Assembly (NCBI GenBank): GCA_036558645.1
Contig: DATBFG010000035.1
Location: 62,001 to 126,000 of the forward strand
Source: DATBFG01 sp036558645
Lineage (GTDB): Bacteria; Acidobacteriota; Terriglobia; Terriglobales; Acidobacteriaceae
Length of the DNA stretch: 64,000 nucleotides
Direction of reading: 5' to 3'
This document shows, in pieces, positions 29,172 through 37,594 of this stretch (its first letter is position 1; each line of letters opens with the position of its first letter). The notes beneath the pieces are model-generated. The model made no database searches and had not been told where the DNA came from. It saw only the letters and a program-made list of their open reading frames with translations. A program made the translations under genes and the position numbers.

Positions 29172-29860
29172 CGAGGACCTCGTGGCGTTTCCAACAATGC
29201 TTCGAGCGCCTGCGTGTCATCTACTTCGCGCTTTATCACTTCCAGGTGATAACGCGACCAGAACATCATTACCGCCAGGCAGGAGAACGCAGCCCAATTG
29301 ATGAGGAGCACATGTAGCATGCGCGGATCGATCGATCCACCCCCGCCTATCACCGGCTGTGGATGCTGAGTGCGGAAGAACCAGATCGAAAAGTAAACCA
29401 GAGGAACATCCAGTGCACCCAATATCGCTAGCACGGCTGCGATCTGCGGAGTCTGGCCGCTCGAAGAGAATCGCCGCAGCATCAGGTAGCTTACATAGAT
29501 CAACCAGAGTACCAGCGTCAAAGTGAGCCGCAGGTCCCATGTCCACCAGATGCCCCATACCGGACGCGCCCAGATGGGGCCGGTCACGAGGACTATTGTG
29601 CAGAAGACAACTCCAATTTCGGCCGCCACCAAGGCAACCACGTCGGCCTTCATGTTACGTCGGATCAGGTAAACGACTGAAGCAGCAAAGTTGATAAAGA
29701 AGAGGAGGAAGGCAGTCCATGCCGAGGGAACGTGATAATAGAAGATTCGCTGGACATCCCCCATCGTCTGCTCAGTTGGAGCCACCTCCAGGGCAAGGTA
29801 CAAAGCGTAGCTAAGAAGGACGCCCGTTAACAGCCCAAAGATCGGAAATAGCCTTTTCAT
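29168..29860 (-). CDS. ccmC: Heme exporter protein CcmC
   Basis: 230 residues with about six transmembrane helices and the CcsA/CcmC tryptophan-rich motif (WGIWWTWDLRLTLTL, about residues 95-109), which presents heme to CcmE on the periplasmic side; flanking His residues (YYHVPSAW near residue 43, and a later His after MLHVLL) are the axial ligand candidates. Length and topology are as expected for CcmC of the System I cytochrome c maturation pathway. It starts 6 nt after ccmB and overlaps ccmD by 4 nt. Confidence 0.93.
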   Translation of the reverse strand: MKRLFPIFGLLTGVLLSYALYLALEVAPTEQTMGDVQRIFYYHVPSAWTAFLLFFINFAASVVYLIRRNMKADVVALVAAEIGVVFCTIVLVTGPIWARPVWGIWWTWDLRLTLTLVLWLIYVSYLMLRRFSSSGQTPQIAAVLAILGALDVPLVYFSIWFFRTQHPQPVIGGGGSIDPRMLHVLLINWAAFSCLAVMMFWSRYHLEVIKREVDDTQALEALLETPRGPR

Positions 29861-29866
29861 GGCCGC

Positions 29867-30532
29867 TCATTCCGCGTTCAAAACAGACTCAAACAGGAGT
29901 AGACAACTTGTAGTAAACACCAGATCGTACGCAGCAAGCAATACGATCCAGAACCTTGCTGAGTACTCCCCTGTGAGGATGGACGTCGTGGCTTCTACCA
30001 TCGCCAGAACAGCAGGAATGGAGATAGGAAATAGTAACAGAGGCAGCATGATTTCTCGCGCGCGCGTGCGCAACGACATGGCAGCAAAGAAGGTTCCATT
30101 CACCACAAGAGCCCAAGTACCCAGCACGGCGACAATGGGTAGCTGATAACCCGGCCCGAGCGCACGCAGGTTATAGAAGACGATGAATAAAGGAGTCATC
30201 AGGCACTCGAGTAACAGGACAAAGATGAAGTTCCCGAAAGCCTTCGCCAGAAACAAAGAATTCGCCGGTGCCGGAGAGACCCGGTATGCATCCAGCACCT
30301 GATTGCGCACCTCGCGCGCCCATGTCTGGTTCAATGCCACCACGGCAGCGAATAGAAATGCGACCCATATCAATCCGCCGGCAATCTGCCGCGATTCTTC
30401 TGCGGTTGGATCGAAGGAAAAGCTAAAGATCACTACCACCAACAGGGCAAAGAACAGCATGGAGTTGATGGCGTCCTTAGAGCGCCACTCGAGGCGGAGA
30501 TCCTTCACTAGCGTAGCTCGAGTCAGTCTCAT
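29867..30532 (-). CDS. ccmB: Heme exporter protein CcmB
   Basis: 221 residues, about six transmembrane helices, an ABC-2-type membrane subunit. LRLEWRSKDAINSMLFF near the N-terminus and FLLECLMTPLFIVFYNL are characteristic of CcmB. With CcmA it forms the ABC transporter that drives release of heme-loaded CcmE from CcmC/D. Its ATG overlaps the ccmA stop by 4 nt (ATGA), and ccmC follows after 6 nt, so ccmABCD form one translationally coupled unit. Confidence 0.92.
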   Translation of the reverse strand: MRLTRATLVKDLRLEWRSKDAINSMLFFALLVVVIFSFSFDPTAEESRQIAGGLIWVAFLFAAVVALNQTWAREVRNQVLDAYRVSPAPANSLFLAKAFGNFIFVLLLECLMTPLFIVFYNLRALGPGYQLPIVAVLGTWALVVNGTFFAAMSLRTRAREIMLPLLLFPISIPAVLAMVEATTSILTGEYSARFWIVLLAAYDLVFTTSCLLLFESVLNAE

Positions 30533-31221
30533 GCCTTCCCTGCCAGAACGGGGTTAAAGTCCTGCGTGCGGCTCACGATTTTTCCTTCTTCCATCCAGAC
30601 AAATTCGTCGGCCGCATCTTCCAGCAGGAATGCTTGATGGGTGACCACGAAGATTGTCTTCCCTGCATCACGCATGCCCGAGAGCAAGTGAACCATCTCA
30701 CGTGCAGATCGAAGGTCAACATTGGAGAAAGGCTCATCGAGCAGAAGAATTCGCGGATCATTCAATAGCGCGCGTGCGAGTGACATTCGTTGCCGCATGC
30801 CTTGCGAATACTGCCCAACAGGCCGCGGGAGTTGCGGATCAAGGCCGACAGCTTTGATCGCGTCAGTACAACGCGTCTGATCCTCGATGTCATAAAGTCG
30901 GGCGAAGTACCGCAGATTTTCCATGCCGCTCATCTCGTCATAAAGGAGCGACGGATGTGCCATGTAGCCAATTTCGCGGCAAACCGATCGCATGTTACTT
31001 GATCCTGAGATCGCAACCGAGCCGCGGGTTGGGCGATTCAAGCCAGCTAGCGTTCGTAGCAGTGTTGTCTTCCCTGCACCGTTGTCGCCCAGAATGGCGT
31101 ACATCCGCGCGGACGCAAAGCTTGCGGTCACGCCGCGTAAAGCGGCAAAGCGTCCAAATTGCTTGACGAGATTGGTAACAACGATGATGGGATCAGCGGC
31201 GAGATCGGTGGTTTTGCTCAC
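30529..31221 (-). CDS. ccmA: Heme exporter ATP-binding protein CcmA
   Basis: 230 residues, an ABC ATPase with Walker A GDNGAGKTTLL (about 49-59), signature YSQGMRQRMSLARAL and Walker B RILLLDEPFSN. Position directly before ccmB identifies it as CcmA rather than a generic ABC ATPase. The start is GTG at 31221, with no clear Shine-Dalgarno; the 106-bp gap to ccmE contains a frame whose TGA overlaps this GTG, so coupling to an upstream short frame is possible but unproven. Confidence 0.93.
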   Translation of the reverse strand: MSKTTDLAADPIIVVTNLVKQFGRFAALRGVTASFASARMYAILGDNGAGKTTLLRTLAGLNRPTRGSVAISGSSNMRSVCREIGYMAHPSLLYDEMSGMENLRYFARLYDIEDQTRCTDAIKAVGLDPQLPRPVGQYSQGMRQRMSLARALLNDPRILLLDEPFSNVDLRSAREMVHLLSGMRDAGKTIFVVTHQAFLLEDAADEFVWMEEGKIVSRTQDFNPVLAGKA

Positions 31222-31327
31222 AGTTCAGGCTGAAGATAGCTGAACCGCTGGATGAAGTCGAGTATGCCGGAAGATGCCGAGATGAATGGAGTGATGGTCG
31301 TGTCGATCGCGCTTTTGGGGATTACCG

Positions 31328-31813
31328 TCAGTTCGCCGCGGAGCTCGAAGGGCGAGATTCAACCTGGCTAACGCTCTTGGGCTGCTCGCCCATAGGCGCG
31401 CCGGTTGTCCCAGGCTGCGCCGGCGCATACTTGGATGCGCATTTGGCCTGTAGACCCTTGGCATGAAAAACGCCGTCGCGGCCAAAACTACCATCGGCCA
31501 GTGCCTGTGAATTGTCCTTAAAGGTATCGGGCGGGGCTTCCGTTCCGCTATAAACGACTGGCAACGTCTGGTCCTGCTCGACCAGAATGAACTCAACCTT
31601 CGTGCCCGTTCGCTTGATTGAGCCAGGCTGAACGTTGCCTGCCACACGCAGGCGTTTCGTGTAAACGTCGTCCTTCATGCCTCGCAGTTCCTTGATGGTG
31701 ACGTAGTAGCTCTTGCTTTCCTGAACACCGGTGTAGGCGAGGTATGCCAAGGCCATCAGGATCAGCGCGGTCGCGCCACCGAATTTCAGGTACTTACTTC
31801 TCTCTCCAGACAT
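31328..31813 (-). CDS. ccmE: CXXXY-type heme chaperone CcmE
   Basis: 161 residues: one N-terminal transmembrane helix (about 9-28), then an OB-fold periplasmic domain (about 38-125, RVAGNVQPGSIKRTG, FILVEQDQTLPVVYSG, FHAKGLQAKCASKY). The heme-attachment site is Cys125-x3-Tyr129 (CASKY) instead of the usual HxxxY. This CXXXY variant is known from Desulfovibrio and archaea, where it goes with Ccm systems lacking some usual components. A flexible Pro/Ser/Ala tail follows. Here it heads the ccm gene run. The start has TAGGGT 6 nt upstream and no Shine-Dalgarno. Confidence 0.92.
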   Translation of the reverse strand: MSGERSKYLKFGGATALILMALAYLAYTGVQESKSYYVTIKELRGMKDDVYTKRLRVAGNVQPGSIKRTGTKVEFILVEQDQTLPVVYSGTEAPPDTFKDNSQALADGSFGRDGVFHAKGLQAKCASKYAPAQPGTTGAPMGEQPKSVSQVESRPSSSAAN

Positions 31814-31819
31814 GACAAA

Positions 31820-31825
31820 ACCCTA
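31820..31825 (-). promoter_or_regulatory. -10 hexamer of a probable leaderless promoter (ccmE)
   Basis: TAGGGT on the minus strand is followed by 6 nt and the ATG at 31813. It would drive the ccm operon. No Shine-Dalgarno is present. Confidence 0.4.
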
Positions 31826-31965
31826 CTTGATGAAACTCTATCTGCTGGTTGGATGCCGGTCAAGGTGCCAGGTGGCCCGGACGATGCCAGTGAGACCATT
31901 CCCATCTTGGGCTCGAAATCATACTGTGATCCATCCATACAAGAGCATCTCCCCGCGACCCGCCT

Positions 31966-31971
31966 TAGGAT
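31966..31971 (+). promoter_or_regulatory. -10-like hexamer before the DUF4440 gene
   Basis: TAGGAT is followed by 6 nt (GGAGAA) and the ATG at 31978. GGAGA could also act as a Shine-Dalgarno, so a leaderless start is only one reading. Confidence 0.3.
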
Positions 31972-31977
31972 GGAGAA

Positions 31978-32580
31978 ATGAAGGGGGCATTTTTACTAGT
32001 TGTACTGCTGAGCACCGCGGCAGCCCAAATCCCACTCCGCAATGATTGCGAAAACATCGAGCATGTCTCCCAACAGATCGCCTGGGACTGGCAAGATGCT
32101 TACAACAGTGGCAATGCGGACAAGGTGGCCGCGCTGTACGCCGAAAATGCCTACTACCTCACGCAGCACTTCGTCACTGGGATAGTGCACGGACGAGCTA
32201 ATATCCGCGCATACGTCCAGCATGGCGTGGATGCCAAGTATCACGTCGACTCTATTCAGGTATTGTCGACAGATTGCTCCGGCGACTTGGCATATTCCGT
32301 AGCTCGCTACGAATCGACTAATGCCGGACAGAAAGTGTTCGGGCTCAATATTGTCGTGATCAAGAAGTTTGGAGAAGTATGGCGGATCGTAGCCCACGAG
32401 GCCACAGTGCCTGACGTCTCCTCCGCGATCAAAGAATTGAGGGGACCTGGATTAGAATCGAAGGAGCCAGAACTCAGTCCAGGACTTAATCCATTCCAAA
32501 CAGTGCGTGACTTTCACCAGACACGGCACGCGTTTGCTGCCACCATCGGTTGTCCGGCCTTACAACCCCATGCTTTTTGA
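31978..32580 (+). CDS. Secreted SnoaL/DUF4440-like protein
   Basis: 200 residues with a short signal peptide (about 1-17, ending STAAAQ). Residues about 30-145 form an NTF2-like cone (WDWQDAYNSGNADKVAALYAENAYYL, GRANIRAYVQHGV, VFGLNIVVIKKFGEVWRIVAHEA), matching the DUF4440/SnoaL-like group, whose members are often isomerases, hydrolases or simple binding proteins. The last 22 codons overlap the 3' end of the M13 peptidase gene on the other strand by 67 bp; the NTF2 core ends well before, so the true function is not affected. Confidence 0.78.
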   Translation: MKGAFLLVVLLSTAAAQIPLRNDCENIEHVSQQIAWDWQDAYNSGNADKVAALYAENAYYLTQHFVTGIVHGRANIRAYVQHGVDAKYHVDSIQVLSTDCSGDLAYSVARYESTNAGQKVFGLNIVVIKKFGEVWRIVAHEATVPDVSSAIKELRGPGLESKEPELSPGLNPFQTVRDFHQTRHAFAATIGCPALQPHAF

Positions 32581-34538
32581 AATTCGGGCATGTTCTGGAC
32601 TGTCCCGTTTACGCGGTATTTGCCTGGTGAATGAGGATCAACACCGACCAGCATGCGAGAAAACTCCGGACGCCGCATTTCGCACCAGACCCGCCCAAAT
32701 CCCAGGAAGAAGCGCTGTTCCGGCGTATAGCCGTCGATTTTCTGAGCGGCCTTGCCGGTTTTGTCCTGCTGGATCATGCTCATCAACGCTGCGAGTGCGA
32801 TGCGGGCGCCTCCGTTATCCGCGGTGTTTTCACCCAACGTGAGTTTCCCATTTAACTTAAGATCATCTATGGCCACGAAGTTTCCATATTCGTTCGCAAT
32901 ACACCCAGCGCGCTTCTCAAATTCTTCACCGTCCTGCTTGGTCCACCAGTCGCGCAAGTTGCCTTGCGGATCATACTTCCGACCCTGGTCATCGAAGCCG
33001 TGTGTGAGTTCGTGCCCGATCACCACGCCAATGCCCCCGAAGTTCACCGCATCATCCATCTTCTTTTCGAAAAACGGAGGCTGCAATATGCCTGCGGGAA
33101 AAACGATTTCGTTGCGGGAGCCGTTGTAATAGGCATTCACCGTTGGAGGCGTCATGCCCCACTCTTTGCGATCAAGCGGCTTGCCGATCCTGGCGATCAC
33201 CCGACGTGATTCGAATTCGTTTGCACGAAGGAAGTTACCCAGAAGATCGCCTTTCTCAATCGTCAGCGTGCTGTAGTCCCGCCACACATCTGGATATCCA
33301 ATCTTGTTGCGGATGGCTTGCAGCTTGAGCTTTGCCTGCTGCTTGGTTTCCGGCGACATCCAAGGAAGAGTCTTGATGTCCTGATCGAGCGACGTTTCCA
33401 GAGCGTCCACCATCTTCAACATACGCGCCTTGCCGTCCGCGCCAAAGGTTTCCTCGACATACTTCTGCCCCAAAGCCTCACCGAGGCCGTTGTCGGTAGC
33501 ATCAACGCAGCGTTTCCAGCGAGCCTGAATCTCCGCCTGTCCGGTAAGATGCTGCTGCATTTTGAAATTCGCATCGACATATGGTTTAGAGAGCCAGGGA
33601 GCGGCGTTGTTCAGCATGTGCCAGCTCACGTAAGTCTTGAGGGCTTCGAGCGACTCGTTCTGAACTACTCCGTTGACCTGTTTAAAGAACTCCGGATTGC
33701 CTACATTCAGCTCATTGAAATCTGGTGCACCCGCCGCCTTGAAGTAACGGGTAAGGTAGAAATTTGAGGCCAGAGTTGAGATGTCGTCGCGAGTCATCTT
33801 GTGGTCGCGATTCTTGGGATCGCGGCGGAGAGTACGGTCCATGGATGCCTGCGCTAGCGCAGTCTCAATGCGCAGAACGCTCTGTGCCGAGTCACTCGCT
33901 TGCTGGGACGTTTGTCCGGTGAGGGTGAACATCTCGGTGATGTACTCCACCAAATGTTTCCTCATCTCGACTTTCTTTTCGTCATCTTTGATGTAGTAAT
34001 CGCGATCCGGCAACGTGAGCCCACCCTGATCGATAAAGGCAATGACCTGCTCTGCATTGTGAAGATCGGGCGCCGAGTAGAAATTGAAGAGGGGGTTGGG
34101 ACCGATTAAATGCACGCGGGCCAAGACTTCCATCAAGTCGCCCTTGTTCTGTACCGCACCGATACGATCAAGCTCCGGTTTCAGCGGGGCGATTCCTTTA
34201 GAATCCACGACCGCCTCGTCCATACACGATCCATAAAAGTCGCCGATTTTCTGATCGACAGCGTCACGGTTGGTTCCAGCCGCGGCTTTCTGAAGAATGT
34301 CGCGCTCCGTAACGAGGTTTCGCTCATAGAGCTCGGTGAAGCTTACCCACTCGGTTTGGTCCGAGGGGATTTCCGATGTCTTCAGCCAATTCCCGCAAGC
34401 GTACTGGTAGAAGTCGACGCAGGGATCGACCTTCTTATCGATGGTGTCGACGCTGAACCCGGACGACGGTTTCGGCGTCTGGGCAAGAGAGGCTATCGAG
34501 AGCAGTAAGCTAAGAACGACCATGGCGGAGAAACGCAT
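32514..34538 (-). CDS. Secreted M13 family metallopeptidase (neprilysin/PepO-like)
   Basis: 674 residues from ATG 34538, chosen because AAGAGG lies 7 nt upstream and a signal peptide (about 1-19, VVLSLLLSIASLAQ) starts there; the frame extends further upstream to 34607. N-terminal M13 domain (about 35-415) and catalytic domain with HELTH (His509, Glu510, His513), third zinc ligand in GENTADNGG (Glu570) and NAYYNG (substrate binding). Ends in CRVW, the CxxW terminus common in the family. A zinc endopeptidase of the periplasm or outside. It is divergent from thiC and overlaps the DUF4440 gene tail to tail. Confidence 0.93.
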   Translation of the reverse strand: MRFSAMVVLSLLLSIASLAQTPKPSSGFSVDTIDKKVDPCVDFYQYACGNWLKTSEIPSDQTEWVSFTELYERNLVTERDILQKAAAGTNRDAVDQKIGDFYGSCMDEAVVDSKGIAPLKPELDRIGAVQNKGDLMEVLARVHLIGPNPLFNFYSAPDLHNAEQVIAFIDQGGLTLPDRDYYIKDDEKKVEMRKHLVEYITEMFTLTGQTSQQASDSAQSVLRIETALAQASMDRTLRRDPKNRDHKMTRDDISTLASNFYLTRYFKAAGAPDFNELNVGNPEFFKQVNGVVQNESLEALKTYVSWHMLNNAAPWLSKPYVDANFKMQQHLTGQAEIQARWKRCVDATDNGLGEALGQKYVEETFGADGKARMLKMVDALETSLDQDIKTLPWMSPETKQQAKLKLQAIRNKIGYPDVWRDYSTLTIEKGDLLGNFLRANEFESRRVIARIGKPLDRKEWGMTPPTVNAYYNGSRNEIVFPAGILQPPFFEKKMDDAVNFGGIGVVIGHELTHGFDDQGRKYDPQGNLRDWWTKQDGEEFEKRAGCIANEYGNFVAIDDLKLNGKLTLGENTADNGGARIALAALMSMIQQDKTGKAAQKIDGYTPEQRFFLGFGRVWCEMRRPEFSRMLVGVDPHSPGKYRVNGTVQNMPEFQKAWGCKAGQPMVAANACRVW

Positions 34539-34679
34539 GAAAACCTCTTGTAGAACGCGTTTTTTGGGCAGACGGGTGATTGTAGGCCCGCAGCATTGGA
34601 CGGGCAAGGACGAGAAACGTTAGAACCCTCGCTTTCCCTAGGCAGGGCTACTGGCCGGTTCCCGAGGCTAGCGCGGACG

Positions 34680-34685
34680 TATAAT
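34680..34685 (+). promoter_or_regulatory. -10 hexamer of a probable leaderless promoter (thiC)
   Basis: A consensus TATAAT is followed by 7 nt and the ATG at 34693, leaving no room for a leader or for the TPP riboswitch that usually precedes thiC. The 154 bp back to the divergent peptidase gene show no TPP-binding core. Confidence 0.55.
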
Positions 34686-34692
34686 TGAGAGC

Positions 34693-36126
34693 ATGCCGGC
34701 AAACGAAAACAACCGCGTTCGCACGCCACGCGCCGAGTGGATTTCCCGTCGCAAGTCGGAGAACTCCGACGGCAACTTCTCCCAGATGCATTATGCCCGG
34801 CAGGGTGTCATCACCGACGAAATGGGTTTCGTCGCGCAACGAGAAAAGCTCACTCCTGAGCTAGTGTGCGCCGAGGTCGCGCGCGGCCGCATGATCATTC
34901 CCGCCAATATCAATCACCCAGAGCTCGAGCCAATGGCGATTGGGGTAGCTTCGCTGTGCAAAATCAACGCCAACATCGGAAATTCGGCAGTTACATCGAA
35001 TGTCGATGAAGAGCTGAAGAAGCTGCACACGGCCGTGCATCATGGCGCCGACACGGTGATGGACCTTTCAACCGGCGGGGACATCCATGACATTCGTGAA
35101 GCCATCTTGCGGCATTCTCCGGTCCCGATCGGCACGGTTCCCATCTACGAAGCGATTTCGCGCGTAAAGCGTATTGAAGATCTTTCAGCCGACATCATGC
35201 TGGAAGTAATTGAGGAGCAGGCCGAGCAAGGCGTGGATTACATGACTATTCACGCCGGTGTTTTAATCCAATACCTGCCCATGGTTTCGAAGCGAATCAC
35301 GGGAATCGTCAGCCGCGGGGGCGCGATATTGGCACAGTGGATGGCACACCATCACCGGCAGAACTTCCTTCATGAGCGGTTTGATGACATCTGCAAAATC
35401 TTCGCGAAGCACGATGTATCGTTCTCCCTTGGCGACGGACTACGCCCAGGTTGCATCGCCGACGCAAGCGATGAGGCCCAGTTCGCCGAACTGAAAACAC
35501 TAGGCGAGCTTACGCAGAAGGCATGGAAGTACGACGTGCAGGTCATGATCGAAGGTCCGGGCCACGTACCGCTCGACAAAATCAAAGAGCAAGTCGACAA
35601 AGAGAACGAACTTTGCTACGAGGCTCCGTTCTACACACTGGGTCCCCTGGTCACTGACATCGCACCGGGGTATGACCACATCACATCCGCTATCGGTGCG
35701 GCGATGATCGGATGGCACGGAGCTGCGATGCTTTGCTACGTCACCCCCAAAGAGCATCTGGGTTTGCCCAACGAGAAGGACGTCAAAGACGGGATCATCG
35801 CGTACAAGATTGCCGCGCACGCGGCGGACCTAGCTCGGCATCGCCCGGGCGCTCAGGATCGCGATGACGCACTCAGTTATGCGCGATATACGTTCGATTG
35901 GGATAAACAGTTCGCGTTATCCCTCGATCCTGAGACGGCCCGCTCCATGCATGACGAGACCCTCCCAGACGACTACTATAAGGAAGCCGCATTCTGTTCC
36001 ATGTGCGGACCAAAATTCTGCTCGATGAACTACTCCTCAAAGGTAGACGAGTACAACAAGCAAGTTCACGGCCTCGAAAAGAAGGATTACTCCGAGCTCG
36101 TCGACAAGCTGGTCACGTTGAAGTAG
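34693..36126 (+). CDS. thiC: Phosphomethylpyrimidine synthase ThiC
   Basis: 477 residues, the short form without the N-terminal extension of the enterobacterial enzyme. Makes HMP-phosphate, the thiamine pyrimidine, from aminoimidazole ribotide in a radical-SAM reaction. The iron-sulfur motif CSMCGPKFC is at Cys435, Cys438, Cys443 (CX2CX4C). Other conserved blocks: MQMHYARQG-like QMHYARQGVIT, NIGNSAVTS, GADTVMDLSTGG, EGPGHVPLDKI, LGPLVTDIAPGYDHITSAIG. No other thiamine gene is adjacent and no riboswitch is seen. Confidence 0.96.
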   Translation: MPANENNRVRTPRAEWISRRKSENSDGNFSQMHYARQGVITDEMGFVAQREKLTPELVCAEVARGRMIIPANINHPELEPMAIGVASLCKINANIGNSAVTSNVDEELKKLHTAVHHGADTVMDLSTGGDIHDIREAILRHSPVPIGTVPIYEAISRVKRIEDLSADIMLEVIEEQAEQGVDYMTIHAGVLIQYLPMVSKRITGIVSRGGAILAQWMAHHHRQNFLHERFDDICKIFAKHDVSFSLGDGLRPGCIADASDEAQFAELKTLGELTQKAWKYDVQVMIEGPGHVPLDKIKEQVDKENELCYEAPFYTLGPLVTDIAPGYDHITSAIGAAMIGWHGAAMLCYVTPKEHLGLPNEKDVKDGIIAYKIAAHAADLARHRPGAQDRDDALSYARYTFDWDKQFALSLDPETARSMHDETLPDDYYKEAAFCSMCGPKFCSMNYSSKVDEYNKQVHGLEKKDYSELVDKLVTLK

Positions 36127-36167
36127 CGGGGCGGCGAACAACTAAATTGACAGCAACGGTTTGACGG

Positions 36168-37346
36168 CTAGCGCAGGTCCGTATATCGCTTAATGCCGGC
36201 CTTCTTTTGGGCCTGGAGTGAGGTCGCAGCCGGCTTTTGACTGTGCCGCACAACTGTATCTTCCGCTACGTAGTCGTCATGTTGCCGCTTAGCAGCTCTC
36301 TCGACACGGTGAGTTTGCCGGGCGGGTTTTCCAATGTGCTCTACCGGCGATGGCTTTTCCGCGACGGGCACTCTTGCCACAACACGCTTTAGCTCAGGGG
36401 CCTGCGGCGCCGGATTTGGCGTTGTGTCGGCTGCGGTTTCCGGAGAGGCTGTCGCTGCGGCCTTTGCCCGGTCAAAGGGCACGTGTTGCTCTTCGGAAAT
36501 GTCTAACCCTCTCGGCAATGGCGAGAAACGATGGGCCGACATGCCTAGCAAGAAAACGCCAAAAGCAACGACACTCGCCAACGCGGCAATCTGCCAGAAC
36601 GTTCGCTCGTTTGAGTGAAAAGCGAACACGCGAGGGAAACTCAGGGTTCGCGGGGTTTCCGCCTGAGCCTGAACCTCAATCGGTACCTTGGCGTCTTCGG
36701 ACTCGCTGCCTTCCTCTGCCAACGGTTGCCAGAGCGGCCAGTCCGAGGGAGGAAAAACTCCGGCGCTCTCGATGGCGAACGCGGCCTGCTCAGGCATAGG
36801 CTCCTTAGCAACTGGCTCTAGGCCTGAGTTTCCACTTGCGATCACCACGTCAATGGGTTGAGCCTCTACCTCAGCTTCCTCTTGAGTTTCAAAACTCAAC
36901 TTCGCATCTTCATGAACCGATACTTCATCCTTTGACACGTATCCAAGAACTGGCTCTTCGACCATTGTTTCGGCGGCAATGAGTGCTTGCGAGGTGATCG
37001 CTGTATCAGGCTGCTCCTGCTGTGCAATCACCTCTTCAGTTGGCAGGACCTCCTCCACGATCGTAGTTGTCTCCGCTTGCGGGTCCCCTTCTGCAGCGGG
37101 AAGCGCGTGCTCCACGATGGACCCGGGCGCGATGAACACATGCAGATCTTCTGCCTGCGAAAGCTCTTCCCCTAGCCGCAGTGCCTCCTCGGTCGAGTAT
37201 TCCTCTACTTTGATCTCCAGGTCTGCGTGATGATCGGGAATTGCTTCCGGCGAAACGATTTCGACGGTGAAACCCCGCGCGCGCAGATGTCCTGCCAGTT
37301 CATGGGTTCCGTCTAGTTCCCGGCTTATGAGTCTCGCTATAGGCAT
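36168..37346 (-). CDS. Unknown single-pass membrane protein with acidic linker
   Basis: 392 residues of unrecognised family. Residues 1-75 look like a small alpha/beta domain (MPIARLISRELDG, FTVEIVSPEAIPD, DLEIKVEEYS, DLHVFIAPGS). A long Glu/Ala/Val-rich acidic disordered linker follows (about 78-240), then one transmembrane helix (about 249-268, FWQIAALASVVAFGVFLLGM) and a basic Pro/Ala/Lys/His-rich periplasmic tail ending in RYTDLR. The order head, linker, membrane anchor, positively charged tail suggests a cytoplasm-to-periplasm connector, but no function can be assigned. It stands alone between thiC (convergent) and the M28 peptidase gene. Confidence 0.6.
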   Translation of the reverse strand: MPIARLISRELDGTHELAGHLRARGFTVEIVSPEAIPDHHADLEIKVEEYSTEEALRLGEELSQAEDLHVFIAPGSIVEHALPAAEGDPQAETTTIVEEVLPTEEVIAQQEQPDTAITSQALIAAETMVEEPVLGYVSKDEVSVHEDAKLSFETQEEAEVEAQPIDVVIASGNSGLEPVAKEPMPEQAAFAIESAGVFPPSDWPLWQPLAEEGSESEDAKVPIEVQAQAETPRTLSFPRVFAFHSNERTFWQIAALASVVAFGVFLLGMSAHRFSPLPRGLDISEEQHVPFDRAKAAATASPETAADTTPNPAPQAPELKRVVARVPVAEKPSPVEHIGKPARQTHRVERAAKRQHDDYVAEDTVVRHSQKPAATSLQAQKKAGIKRYTDLR

Positions 37347-37594
37347 TTAGAACAACTCTCGCATCAACCTGTGCACTCGAAGGGCGCCCTCCTCACAATT
37401 CGTGGAACTAAGCCTTTGGCGAGGCATGAGGAGGCGCACAGGAGTACTTGGATGCCACGTCACTCCATCTAGTTTACTCGGCCGACAACGTTCTCAATCA
37501 CACTTTAAACTCGGTAGTGCAAGAGTTTGCAACAGGTATTTTAATTGGATTCACTGTCTAAATCGCCTGCCAAGATTGCTAGTTGTAGGTTCTG

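Noticed and set aside
34608..34692. TPP riboswitch before thiC
   Set aside because: The space between the M13 peptidase and thiC shows no TPP core, and the -10 box lies only 7 nt before the ATG.
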